Shown piece by piece: positions 42,000 to 54,700 of a stretch of DNA of 64,000 nucleotides; within the stretch, counting starts at the first letter, position 1, and every line of letters begins with the position of its first letter. This DNA comes from Schistocerca nitens (lineage: Eukaryota > Arthropoda > Insecta > Orthoptera > Acrididae): assembly GCF_023898315.1 (NCBI RefSeq), contig NC_064616.1:536691102-536755101 (forward strand), read 5' to 3'. Position numbers and translations under genes: made by a program. Below the pieces are notes generated by a model that saw only the letters and a program-made list of their open reading frames with translations, made no database searches and had not been told where the DNA came from.

Positions 42000-43510
42000 G
42001 ACAGAAATTGATTAGAGGTCGATGTGGACTTTGCATTTTCAGACGAGAGAGGTTAATTAATTGGTCGGTTTATTTAAGTAGTGATGGGCAATTTGTGTTA
42101 AAGTAAATTGGTTTTACAGACGACTGGGGACTTGCGATCGCTCACGTACACAGGAGTGTGTTGGTAATGGAAGGATATTGTTTGGATAGTGAGAATAGGT
42201 TGATCAGTTAAGTTAGCGCCGAACATACGAGCTGTTGTTTCCAGGCTTTTGGCGCGAAAAGCATGGCAGTCCATTCTTTTTCCGAGATATACACGTTGTA
42301 GATGGTGAATGGTTGGTCTTGGGTTCGGGGAAAACAATTTAGCCGGGAAACGTATAGACAGAATCTGTGAGGAAAACAAGTTTTTACAAGGGAGGTCGTG
42401 AGGTAGGTATGTACAGGCTGCACCGTGTCCTGCAGAAAGAAAATTGGCGGGAAACGTGCGGCATGGCTTTCTTTCTTTCGTAGACATCTGCAGGTTTCAA
42501 CGTGGTGCTTTGGGTAGGGGGTAGACCCCCGCTCTCCGAGGAAATATGTTGTTGTTGTTACGAGAACGCTGGACCGGCCGTGACGTCGGAATACGCGGTC
42601 GCTCCCTTACCTGCAGCGACTGTGGCGGGTAGGGGTAGGTCCCTCTGCTGGCGACGATTTCAGCAAAACCAGTTCTTGTGTGAACGTTGTGGTGAGCGCA
42701 CTGGGTGCTACTGCCATATCCAAGATGTGTGTAGTAAGTGAGATGGAGAACAAGTGATGACCATACTTATTGAAATAAAGACTTCCATCCTCTTTTCCAG
42801 TCAATTCGCAGGAGGTGACTTACGACAGTACAAGCGCAATTTATAATTATTATTATTATTATTATTTGACATCATTTTGATAGGTTAGGAGTAAACAAAA
42901 GTACAAGTGATTGCGAATTGGGGCTATTTCGTATGTGTGATAGATTATGGTGTTGGAATTTGAAGTTGGGACAGAGTTTTGTTGTGAGCGTAAAGGAAAT
43001 GGTTTTCTGACTGCGGAAATCGAACATCTTGATTCTATGGTAGTGGAGGCAGGCGAATAATAATAATATTTAATGATAAATAATAATAAAAGACAAGTAC
43101 AGTTTTGCATGCATTATCCTGATGGAATCTGAATTTCGTGCCTATTTTTCTGGAGGTTTAGGTTACTGGACGTAGATCAATTGGTCTATTTCCCTGCTCT
43201 CCGAGGAAATATGCTGTTGTTGTTACGAGAACGCTGGACCGGCCGTGACGTCGGAATACGCGGTCGCTCCCTTACCTGCAGCGACTGTGGCGGGTAGGGG
43301 TAGGTGAAAATTCCCGCCATTTTTTCTGGAGGTTAGGTTAGTGGACATAGCACAATTGGCCTATATTCCCGCCAAAAGCCGCCATATTGATTGACGTCAT
43401 GCGCTGTTGCCAAGTCTACATGCTGTCATCTTGGATGACTTCATCGCCGCCATCTTGAATAAATTTGGCAACAATGGAAAGTGGGGTGACACATACTTTG
43501 TCCCACTACT
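42000..43510 (-). repeat. Terminal region, copy C
   Basis: Counterpart of 26944-28440, ending ...TTTGTCCCACTACT at 43510. It has a 106-base internal duplication (42535-42640 repeated at 43196-43301). An (ATT)n-type run lies near 42845-42866. Confidence 0.75.
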
Positions 43511-43548
43511 CTCGTGTAATACAGGGTGTTCGGAAATTGCCCTTACAA

Positions 43549-44470
43549 ACTTATAGGACTTGTAGATTGGAGTGAGTTAACAATAATTTGATGTGGAACC
43601 CATGTCTGGAAACGCACCGTTTCCGTGCTACAACCATTTGAAATCATGTTGGTAACCCAGTAACTATTATAAGTAACTGTCTAGGCGTGACGCAATATAC
43701 CTCATTTGTTTTACATTCCCACTCATTAACAATCTAAGAAATTGCTCATGTATTCGTTGACGGGTTCACTTCAAGGTGATGCAGTACGCTTCTTCCAATT
43801 GGGTGTACAGCGATTCCTTAGGGCACAACAGCCACACTTGCTGACGGTGATGTTACCCTTTCTCGAAGCTATTGTATAATTGTGGGAAAAGGGTAATCGT
43901 TATGGTTGGACGTTGTGGAGAATAATCCATTCCTCTGATCTTCGATATTCAGAAGGATTATGTCCATGTTTTTTACCAATTTGTACTTAACCATGTTGGT
44001 CCAACAATTGCAAACATGTGTATGAGGCTCATAGAAGAGATTAGAGAACCTACAAGAAAGCTATGTTACGTGGGATGCATTAAATAAGGCGAAACGCAGT
44101 TGAGGTTGGTTCGATACTTATGAGCATGATAGGACATCAGCCAGGGAAAGATTACTTGTCAGTTGTCGCATCCAAGCGCCACTGTGCAAAACTGAGTAAC
44201 GAGCAACATTCATGTAAATAAATAGATCGTGCTCGTAAAATATGTCACTAAAAGTTCGTTTTGATGTCCACGTATGAACACGAAACTTGCGAAGCCAAGA
44301 TATGCCAACCTGTAAGGGAATTACTTCGGGACTGTGCACGGCCAGCTCACTTAACTTTAACTACCGCCTATATTCGAGATCAACGTGCAATAACATCTAA
44401 CAGATGGCAGGTGTTAGCACTACTAGTGGTCGGTATGTAAATCGTGCTGGGTGGACACGGAAAACAATTC
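43549..44470. repeat. Unclassified repeat starting TACAGGGTGTTCGG
   Basis: TACAGGGTGTTCGGAAATTG at 43549, abutting TAA, looks like the end of a known type of insect DNA element with TA targets. No transposase motif is readable in the following 900 bases; only short ORFs occur, and I cannot find the other end. Confidence 0.35.
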
Positions 44471-44489
44471 AGTCGTCATAATGCGGAAA

Positions 44490-44995
44490 CGCAGCGATTT
44501 ATCTGGTGTCCACAGGGGGCATTATGATTGGCTATGAGGCGAAGGGTGGAAGCATTTCTGAAACAGCTAAGTTCTTCAACTGAACGCGTACCGTCATGGT
44601 TAAGGATTAAAGTATACCGCGCTTGGCAATATTTAACACCTTCGCTCAGATAACTATGGTGCTTCACAGGACATAGATTACAGGGGTGAATGATGGCTGT
44701 AGAGGTGTGTACGATATAATGGGTGTGTAACTGTTGAGCAGCTATGGACCAGACAAACGTAGGGGCTACCAGCAGTATCTCCTCAACGACCATTCAGCGA
44801 ACGTTTCTGGGCGTTTGGTTCATGCACCCATGCTCACTGCAGTTCATCAGCGAAAAAGGCTGGAATTTACACGCCAATACTGCAACTGGCTATCCATTGA
44901 ATGGCAACATGTGACCCATTTAGACGAATCACGTGCCTTCAGGCATCGCCTGGGGGCATCTCTGCGCTTCGCCATTGTAGCTCAAGACTAAATGA
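44490..44995 (+). pseudogene. Degenerate Tc1-like transposase
   Basis: Fragments in shifting frames: an N-terminal part near 44490-44580 (SGVHRGHYDW and ETAKFFN-like text), and 44820-44950 with LTAVHQRKRLEFTRQYCNWL followed by VTHLDESRAF. The last part is the Tc1 RR..FAR.H..W......V...DESRF block with the first catalytic Asp. The rest of the catalytic domain is missing. Confidence 0.65.
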
Positions 44996-46411
44996 AACAT
45001 GTTATACCTTGCAGCTTAGTTTCCCTAGTTACTCCTTGCCAGCATTACCGCCTCTACTACTTCTTGACCACAGCTGCCTCACTATCCCGGGTAACTATAA
45101 AGGCGTACTGCAAATCTAAGTCTATGTGTTGATCACACGTATTATTTTCCGTGTGGCAGATAACATGTAGTGACGATTTATTGACATATACATTGTTAGA
45201 GTTGGCGCTGTTAGAAGCTAGCTATTGCACTCAAGGAGAGGAAATGACAGACGCAATGCAGAAAGCACGCAACAATGATATCGTTTAGGTTTCCGGAGGT
45301 GAACAGAAACGGTAGAAGCATGCGAACTTGCAGATGCTCCGGCCAATGCGACCATTGGCCAGAGATTAACTGGTAGCTTCATACACTACCTGGATGCTGT
45401 AGCTTGATATTTGCTCCCGAGAACAGCAGTATCAATTAGTTTACTCAGATTGGAGTAAGACGGGAAGCGAGTTAACTTCTGCAACAGCATTCCTCAATCA
45501 TGAGAGTCCTGAGGTGGTCCCAGGTGACCTAAAGCAGTGTTTTTGCTAGCCATAGTAGAAATCGCTGTGACTTGTAGATTAGGGAAGGGTAATAACGCTT
45601 AGCTTTCAGCTGAAATCAGTTGGTACCAAATCCTGAGTTTTTTAGTGTAAAAGCAAGGAACATACGTACCAACAGTGTAGGAGACGGTGAAGTATCAGAA
45701 TGTGGTTGGGCGAATACACCCTGGAGGTGTAGAGCCCCACGTCATCTAGGACGATGCCGGTAAAGTGAAGGTGAACTGGCGGGCCGACTATATGAGATAT
45801 GAAGGGTATAAGTGAAGACACTTTTATATGTTGTGCATTAATACACACACATGTCTGTGTTTTGGCAACACCCTTGAGTCATGCACTTGGAGGTACTAAC
45901 CAACCTAAAATCATATGGTTTCTGTAGCTGTAACTATTAGTCTTCAAATGACGTAAAAACAGCTTAATATTGTTCAGTACACCGTCCTCAGTCACCAGTT
46001 CACGTATCTGTACTTATACCCGTTACACAACGTGGGAAAAAGGAATATTGTGCCACCACAGTCCTTTAGAATCCTGTATTTTAGTACTCAAGGTAGTTCT
46101 CATTCAGATCGTTGGGAGTCTACTCTGACTCAATCTTCACAAGTTTTCGGTTAAGCTCTGAGTGTCTATTTTCACACTTGGATTACTACTGTCACTATTT
46201 GTGCTTTAGAATGCTGCTAGTGAATGCTACTTTCGTTAACTCTCACAGCAGGCACATACTGGCTTCTATTAGGTAGCCAGCCGCATCCTTTGTTTTTCTA
46301 GTGCTTTTAATTATTCTGCAGTTTAGAAGTTGCTATGAAGGAAATAAATAAGTTATTCATACCCCTGCTTCCCCTTAGTTGCGTGCAAGTATCTTACTGG
46401 GTCCTAAAACC
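44996..46411. other. Unassigned stretch
   Basis: Only short overlapping ORFs without recognisable motifs. No repeats or RNA genes identified. Confidence 0.4.
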
Positions 46412-46423
46412 TGCAACCCGCAG

Positions 46424-46606
46424 CCGGCCGAGGTGGCCGAGCGGTTCTCGGCGCTACAGTCTGGAACCGCACGACCGCTACGGTCGCAGGTTCGAATCCT
46501 GCCTCGGGCATGGATGTGTGTGATGTCCTTAGGTTAGTTAGGTTTAATTAGTTCTAAGTTCTAGGGGACTCATGACCTCGAAGTTAAGTTCCATACTGCT
46601 CAGAGC
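46424..46606 (+). repeat. tRNA-headed SINE
   Basis: GCCGGCCGAGGTGGCCGAGCG through TCGAATCCTGCCTCGGGCA to ATACTGCTCAGAGCC, then a short T run. Target duplications TGCAACCCGC flank it (about 46412 and 46613). Confidence 0.93.
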
Positions 46607-46622
46607 CTTTTTTTGCAACCCG

Positions 46623-49555
46623 CCTGGGTGTCCTTTGACAGTCTTTGGCGCTGATCCAAGCAATGAACCAGTCATGATAGGAAGTTTGTCTTTCTGCATT
46701 TGAACCTAACTGCTCGAGAGTTGTAGACTGATGTGTAATCCCCTTTTTCCCTCTACATTATGCTAAGACACGACATGCGTAAAAAAATACTTGTTAGGCG
46801 AGTTGTGGCGCCCTGAAAATATTATAAGTTCGAAGATGGCGTGGCCGCACGGCCCGCTCGTCAAGCCGCTGCTCGTCAGCAACCGCGTGGGGCCGAACAT
46901 TAGCCGGAGCAAGAGGGTGCGAGCTACTTCGGACGAGAAATACCCATTTGCGAGCTTTGCTGGGTCGAGAAAACCATTTGTGACGTGCTCCGGTTTCTCT
47001 CTATGGGCGAGATCGGGAGAAACACACTGGTTGCACTGGGTGATCACAATAATTTTAGTTCAAAGTCAGTTATCTAGTAGAACTAGATGTTTCGAGCCCC
47101 CATGTGCTTATGCACGAAAAGCAAAAAAATAATTATCACCAAAGCACCTACGTAGCATGCATCCCCTTGGGGTTCCGTAAAATGTGGTTGGACTTATTAA
47201 CTAAATTGGTTACGTTATGTCTGAGGGTTGCCAACCACATCCGCTGCACTATCCCCAGCAATTTCAAACTAATGTCAAGTTTATAAAATCCAATGTTAGC
47301 AGGCAGGAATAGCTTTAGAGAACACAACACAGTTTTAACTAACTGGTGTGTAATTTAACTTGTTCAGGACACATTTGACTGATATACTGTTAAGTGTTCT
47401 TGATTTGACCTCAGATATTTACCGAGTTAGTTCAACAGCACCACTTAAATATTAATCACAATCATTCAGACATTATTCACATAATGTTTCTTTTTAAATA
47501 GCCGAAACCCCAAGATCAACAAAGTTCCGGGCGGAGAATACTTCCCAAAAAATAATAATAAACCGAACACAATCTGAAGTCCAGCTGCAAGATGAAATCA
47601 CTATGTCCCACAGTGGTTGTTCACAGTTAAAGTTCGACACGATTTCGCGGTACGAAAATATTCTAAGTTCAACTCGTGCGTGAAATTTGCTACTAGTCTC
47701 ACAAGCGCACCACAGAGAATACTTCAAAGTCCAGCAGCACCCAACTGCTGAAAATCACAATTTCCACGCGACCTCACGGTCCGAAAATGTTCTAAGTCCA
47801 AATCGAGGACGGACTTTTGCCAGTCACACATGCTACCCCTTTCAGCACACCTGAATGTCTGCCCCCTAACATAGAAAATGGCCGCCCTTAAAAGCCCTAA
47901 GTTTGAACACTCTGAAGTCAAATCATGTTTGTTTCCACATAAAATTCACTTTTACACTTAATATAGATACAATAAAATGCATGTAACAATTCTGTCCAAA
48001 CGGAAATTTTCCACTGATTTCAGATTAACCATCAGAATTTCTGTACGAGATCTTATCTTGATACTGTTAAAATTTATGTGTTCTTCATATAGAACTTTTC
48101 ATTATTTAAAATACTTTCAATGCACAAATACCTGATATTATTATTGTACTACCTATTTCCTTATGTTTACTTTTCAGTAGTGCCGCTATCTTTATAGTTC
48201 CTATTTCTTATTTAACAAAATTCTGCATTTTTAATCACGAAAACAGCATTCCTGCTCCTAATCTGAATTTTTAAAACATGTAAAAAAAGTTACATAGATA
48301 TCTTAATACTACTCATTCCGACCTTTCATTTGACACCTCGTTCGTAAATTTTGTCAAAGCGTCTCCAAGATTTCCAATTTACAATCTTACTTAGTTATTA
48401 AAATATTCAACCTATTATAATTCAAAAACTACCAAGGCGACTGCAGGCACGTTTATATGAGCACAAGTGGCTAATTTCCTGCTTTAAAATGAACCTACAG
48501 CTCCTTTGTGCCACATTGGGATCAGTTTTTATCTATTTCTACATCATACATTCACTTTAGCTCTATGCTAAAAGCGGCCCAGAGAAAGCTCACCATTAGC
48601 CAGCGTGCCGGCCATTGAGTTTCCCCTTCACGTGGCTGGACGCCATACTCATTTTGAAGTAGCGCCATCTGTTGGTCATTGCCGAAACTAGGACGGTTCT
48701 GCTGCAGTCAAGACGGCTGACTCACACCCATCTTAGATGTAAACACGGCAGATTCTCGACTGCCACTTTGCCGCGATTTTTGCTACAGAAACTGCGGTCT
48801 TCACATCCGCCCCCTGAAACCTGTCACCTCACCAGCGGTAGCCCCAGCGCGTCGTCCAGGCCGACCGCGTGGTAGCGAATTCCATGTTGACGCTCTGTCA
48901 AGGAATGGGCTTTGTGTCAGTGAAGGAGATTTGTATGCCGGGAGTGCCAAAGATGGCGGCCTTTCTGAAACCATAATGGTACACATGTCACAGTTCATTT
49001 AGAAATTAATTATAGCCAGAGGAATCATGATAATTTAAAAAACAACATGTATATTACCATAATTTGTACGACAATTCTGATGGTGTAATCAGATTTTCAA
49101 TATCTTTATTAGTTAAAAGTTTAGCATGTGACTGTAAATTATACAAGTAATACCCAGCAATGAATTACCAAAATCTAAACGGCTCACCCGAATTCGCCGA
49201 TCGGCATGTCTTTAGAAAGCTATTAGTGTAAACGTAAATTGTTATGCTTTACACGCATGTAACTTCATTTGTGTATGAGTTACTGGAGATCAAAGTGGCC
49301 TATTGCTATAGGTCATGTCAGGCCATAAGCACTCCACAGTTACACGGAAAAACGGTAGCAGCACGTTAATAAATATATTTATTAACCTATGTCTTTCTTT
49401 ATATCCGATATATACTATTCATGAAGAAATTGGTCAAATATTTACTGTGTTTTAGAAAGCACAGAGGCATTAGGCTACTGGCATACATTTTTTTCTATTC
49501 CTTTTATATATGTTAACTGGATTTTTATATATATTTAATAATGTGTATTAGAGTG
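46623..49555. other. Unassigned stretch with a partial internal repeat
   Basis: No gene is recognised; the ORF 46791-47132 lies in a CpG-rich patch (46835-46930) without known motifs. Near 47535-47670 and 47715-47800 the same order of words recurs (AGAATACTTC, AAGTCCAGC, AAATCAC, ACGATTTCGCGG/ACGCGACCTCACGG, AATATTCTAAGTTC/AATGTTCTAAGTCC), an imperfect tandem repeat of about 160-180 bases of the kind found in LTRs. Confidence 0.4.
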
Positions 49556-50452
49556 TGTTTATGATCCAGCCATTGGAATATTTACTTAATTGCAAGTTAT
49601 TTAAATGTAAATCCAGTATTTCGTATGTGTTTCAATATGTTTGTGAGTGTGCTTTGGCTTGGAGACATGGTGGGAGCTCTCTGGCCAATCACAGAGCTCG
49701 TTACTACGTTAGGCGACTACCGAAGTCAATGGAGAGACTGTATGGAAGTGGGGGAGAAGCATTGGGTCGCACAGGACGCGGGGGAGTGCTGGACGGGAAT
49801 GCGAGATGGATGGTCCCAGGAAATACTTGGAGAGTGTTGAGCAGTTTGCGCATGGTCGCGGGAGATTGAAGTAGTTCGTATTGCCGACTGGTGTATTTGG
49901 GAGAGTTCCTTGGTTTCTGCAGTGAAGTCGGAGTATGCGTTTAGATGTGAATATCACGCGACCTGTGTTGTTGCTCATAACTAATTGCAGGAACCCTGTT
50001 ATTCAACTTTCATTTTATTTGATTTCTGTACCATCGACACCAATGAGTGTTATGAAGCAATAAATTGCATTCTTACTTCTGCTGTTGTACTCATCATTTA
50101 AAGTCGTTAAAATAGTACTTGCAGATTTTATTTAGTTGCAACCTTTCATTTATAAATTTCTATGTTACATTCAAAATTCGCAATTGCCGACCTTACGACA
50201 AAGTGGAGTCTGGGGAATGACAACGAGACAGAGCAATTGATGACATGATGGTCCTCTCAGGGCGGGAGGGCGCGAATTGCCTTCGTGAGCTTCAGAGGCA
50301 GCCATGCGGACTTCGGACAATAAACAACCGCCCAGGACAATATAGCTGGAGACAACGCTACGCCGTGGGCGTCACGTAGTCAGTCTTTCTCAACAAAACA
50401 CAGTAGAGTGAATTCAGTGGCGGCGCTATCTCATCTTGTCTCTGCACAATTA
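49556..50452. other. Possible leader or LTR of the downstream gypsy relic
   Basis: It contains AATAAATTGC (50060) polyadenylation-like text and a GTCTGGGGAATGACAACG-type leader before the gag start. I could not find a second LTR copy, so the boundary is open. Confidence 0.3.
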
Positions 50453-50453
50453 A

Positions 50454-50650
50454 ATGGTTCAAATGGCTCTGAGCGCTGTGGGACTTAACTTCTGAGGTCA
50501 TCAGTCCCCTAGAACTTAGAACTACTTAAACCTAACTAACCTAAGGACATCACACACATCCATGCCCGAGGCAGGATTCGAACCTACGACTGTAGCAGCA
50601 GCGTGGTTCCAGACTGTAGAGCCTAGAACCGCTCAGCGACTCCGGCCGGC
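50454..50650 (-). repeat. tRNA-headed SINE in the gypsy leader
   Basis: GGTTCAAATGGCTCTGAGCGC to CTCAGCGACTCCGGCCGGC. Target duplications TCTGCACAATTA flank it (about 50441-50452 and 50651). Confidence 0.93.
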
Positions 50651-50681
50651 TCTGCACAATTAGTCAGTAACCAAATCAAGT

Positions 50682-51690
50682 CATGGTATCACCTAACAAG
50701 GCAGTTGTCAGTTATGGAGCAGCATCTAGTATTAGCATTAGGGAAGGTTTTAAATGAATTCCCCAGGCTTTCCATGGTACAAAAGCAGCATTAAGTGTAT
50801 TTATAAATAATGTGGACATAGCTCATGAAGCATGAAGAAAACCATCCAATACCATTAAAGTTTCTAAAAACCCATATTCAGGATCCTGTACAGAGTAAAT
50901 GGATCGTATGAGCATGATCTTCCACATGGGAAGAGGGAATAAATATTTCGTTTGAAAATCACGCATTTTACGCTACCTTAGAGTTCTACACCTGTAGAAC
51001 GTTTTCCAGTGAGGTGTCAAAGGAAGAATCGATTTCACATTTGGTTATTAAAGTAGATTCTTTCGAAATCTACTTCGTGAGAGCTTAGTCACAAGCAGGA
51101 AAATTAAGCGGAGCATTATTCATTCATGGAATCTATGTTCGGCACTCACAGACAATTCTGTGGGGAATGGATGATAACATAATCCTCACTAAGAAAGCTG
51201 AGGTAGCTTTGGTGGAACAGTCAGCATTTGTGTCTAATACAGGAAAAGGGATGGTGATAAAAGTCAGCAGGGCAAAAAGGGGAAAGTTTCCATCAGCCAC
51301 GAAGTGTTTCTCTTGTGCACATGTACGGCACACGTCTATGGATAGCAGAAGTAATTTAAGTGCAAGATATCTGGAAAATCTGAGCATTTAATGCGAGACT
51401 GTCAGTCTGAGGAAAGAATTTGGTACATCGAATAGGCCAAACAATGCCAAGAGTCAGAAACTCCATAGCCAATCAATGGCGAAACTTGAAATAAACTGGG
51501 ACATCGAAATGCTTGGGAGAAACGAATGGCAGTTGCTTGTTTCATGTGCCATAGGCCAGGACACATGGCCAGAGTGTGTGTGGAGGATGCTGGTGGAGTA
51601 TGCTCACTATTCCATAAGAAATTAGAAACAGAGAAATGAGAGAAAACTGCAAAATTACAATCACTTTCTGCTGAACTGGGAAAAGTATTT
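50682..51690 (+). pseudogene. Ty3/gypsy gag with zinc knuckles, fragment
   Basis: It may start at ATG 50682 (MVSPNKAVVSYGAASS). Later frames show KCFSCAHVRHTSMDSR (51300-51347), a CCHC knuckle with its last Cys changed to Ser, then CKISGK-type text with HLMRDC (51357-51404). A further knuckle near 51534-51580 reads CFMCHRPGHMARVC. Stops and frameshifts divide these. Multiple CCHC knuckles are usual for some gypsy gag proteins. Confidence 0.75.
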
Positions 51691-51702
51691 AAAGAGGACT
51701 GC

Positions 51703-54700
51703 AGTATTGGTGCAAAGTCTTTTTCTGGTACACTCTGCATTGATGTCAGATGTATCCAAGATGGCGGCATGTACACTTGGCAACAACACATGACTTGATC
51801 CAAGAAGGCGGCCATGACGACACCCGAGATGGCGGATTTAGTGAGAGGCTGGGTCAATTGGGCTACCTCCACTAACCTAACCTCCCTCCCCTCCCCTCCT
51901 CCAGAAAAATGACGTGAAGTTCAAATTCCAACAGGATGATGCATCACACCACAATTATCTCTACTAACCTAAGAACATGGCGGGAATGAAAGGCCATCTC
52001 CACTAACATAATTCCCCCAAACTCCACCTCATCCTAGAGATCAGCGGGAAATTTGAATTTAGGCAGTAAAGAAAAGTCACTTGCGCTATCGCTACCAACC
52101 TACGAAAATGGCGGGAAAAATGGTCACTTGGCCTACCTCCACTAACCTAAGTCATCGGACCACCACCCCTTACTAGGGATTGGTGGGAAAAGGACTCTAC
52201 CAGTGATACCTCAGGTACCAAGTATGAAAGGGGTGTCGTCGCTTCATGCGTGCGGGACCTGAACGAGCATCTGTGTGAGGTTTGACAGCTGAAGGTTGCG
52301 TCTCTTCATGGGGCTGTCGGTAACCTCCTGAGCAGTGTAGTGGATGGGGGGGGGGGGGGCAGGTGGTGTCTGTGTATGTTGTTTGCGTGTTGTGTGTCTG
52401 TTGCATTATCTTACGAGCAGGTCTGTGGGCTGCACTATGTGCTATTTCGACAGCTTGTAACGTTGTTGCATTAATTTGCTATGAAAGCGGTACTTATAGA
52501 CAATAAAAGCGGGTTCAAAGCTGTGAGCTGTCTGGGGAAGTTAACCGTGCATTACTGCGCAACTGTTTCACCAGGTATCTAGTCTAGGTTTACCAAATTC
52601 CCAAACAGACTAACATTAATTATAATCTTTTAATAGTCATACAACAACCGGTAATGTATATATAAAAAAAGAGAATTAAAATAAAAAGAAAGAAATCAGT
52701 TTATATTTGGAAATTTATTTTAAGATTGATCATTGAAATTTCAGCATATTAAACTCGATTCATAACTAAGCTGGTGCCTTATTTAGGATTGTGAAAATGT
52801 GAGATTGTAATCTTACGGAACACATAAAATATGGAGCCAAGATTGGGAGACTGCATACAAAACTTAGCAGACACGCCCTTAGCCGGAGATCTTACCACTT
52901 CAGACGCTCGCCACGGAGAGACTGACTGGTCCCTTCCTGAGGGGTGGCTCACAAATACAAACGGAAGTGGCCAGAGCGGCAGCTTCCTATACCAACATGA
53001 CAACGGACGGACAGGACCATACTAAGGATAGAAACCTCTTTGCTTTTAGAAAGCGTAGCTACCTGTTCCGACGTTGGTCCTACTGTTCTCTAGCAGACAG
53101 CCTTGTCTGCTACCCTCAAGTATGCAACTAGAAATACATTTGCTCATTCATCCTCTCACACAGAAGGGAAGGGGGATGACAGTATCTTATCATATACAGT
53201 ATATAAAAGAAAGCGGATGTAGGTTCCGTATGAGACTGTGTGACATGAATTACATATAAACTGTGTTTTAAAGTGTAGTAGTGTGACAGATCGTTCTTGT
53301 TTATGTGTAAAAGTAACACGTTCCACTACTCAGTCTCCTCCCAGATAGTCAGAAACGCCACAGTAAATTTAGAAGTGGAATTTATACCGTAAATGACAAC
53401 AGATTTAAGAAATTAAACATGAAAGGAATCCAACAGAGACCTTTCAATCTTACGAGTTGATTTTGTGTCTGCACATCTGTGCACTGCATTATTTAGCAGG
53501 AGTTTGAATGTCAGTAGTGAGATTATTTTGGTAAGTTAGGAGTTGTTTGCGTGTCTCCAGAATGTTATGTTGGAGTAGTTTACAGATCTGTGGGCTGTGT
53601 GGTGTGACTGCAACCACGTCAGAGTGTGTTTTGTATCAGTGTGATAAGTATACTTCATCTCTAAATAAACTGTTCCAAAATAAATAAAGTACACTCCTTC
53701 CCAACTCTTTCCAGAAGTCCAGTGCCGGCCGAGTCCTTTTAATGCCATTTTCCAATTTAAAACCACCATCTTGGAATATGTCACAGGAGGGATGACAGCA
53801 CCCTCTAGTGGAAGTACTGTATGCTAGGTTAGTACGACTCTAGATCTCATGGTGGAGATGCTGTCTGCAAAATAAAGACTTATTTCCAGCACAGGCAGTG
53901 TCCTTTCCTGCCATTTCCCCCAAACCAGACCATGATCTTGGATGACTTCACAGAACGGACAACAAAGCTCTCGGTTGGTGGGACTGTGTAGTAGACACAG
54001 ACCTCATCGTGAATGCAGTTTCCCACCATCTTGGCATCGCATCATGGCGGCCATCTTGGATTATGTCACAGTTGACAATGCGGTACTGTGTACTAGAGCA
54101 GTTGGAGTCTGTACTGTATGGCGACCACACTGTTTCCCACCATTTACCCCCACCATCTTGGATTACATCACAGGGGGGATGAGATCACCTCTGGCGGCGG
54201 TACTGTGTACTAGGTCAGTTGGAGTCCAGGCCCCATGGCGCCCAAATTGTATGGTGGTAGTGCCTCTAATTGTTTGAATAAGCTAGTGCATGCAAAATAC
54301 TAAAGACTTATGACCAGCTCTGGTCAAGTTCGTTTCACACCAGTTCTTAGCAAGAGATGGTGATCGGATGACATAGGTTAGAGGAGGTACTCTAAGTGAT
54401 GTTTCTTTCCTGTTATTTTGGTAGGTTAGTAGCGACAGCCCAAGTGACCCTCCTTTAGCCAAAATTCAAATTTCCAGCCGACCCCCAGGACAAGGTGGCA
54501 GTCAGGTGACTAAGGCATGTTTCACACTGGGACACTAGTTACACCCACCAGTGATGGTGACTGGTGACTGTGGTGAACACTCCTGGATCACTGGTGTCTG
54601 ACACTGCAGGTATTGCCAACTGATTAGTTATTCAAATGGACTCATACAGGGGTAGAAACTAAATTTAGCTAGCGTTATATGGTCCAAAAAATAAGGTGTT

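Larger units (their letters stand above)
26944..43510. mobile_element. Inverted composite of two Polinton left ends (copies B and C)
   Basis: Arms 26944 to about 33290 (+) and 43510 to about 38293 (-) are the same sequence in inverted orientation: terminal region, TATA promoter, multi-exon 5' part of polB, polB N-terminus, exonuclease region and start of the palm. Both ends begin AGTAG[C/T]GGGACAAAGTATG. Between the arms are the rest of polB of copy B, a spacer with a Tc1 element, the DIHGF gene and the last codons of the capsid gene, which joins the copy C palm near 38292. The outside hexamers, CAAGTG and CTCGTG, agree at four of six positions. Confidence 0.8.

Noticed and set aside
26938..43516. 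CAAGTG/CTCGTG as a proven target duplication of the composite
   Set aside because: Only four of six bases agree; mentioned as a possibility but not claimed.
46791..47132. 113-codon ORF in a CpG-rich patch as a host gene
   Set aside because: An equally long ORF runs on the opposite strand, and no motif, splice signal or homologous copy is visible.
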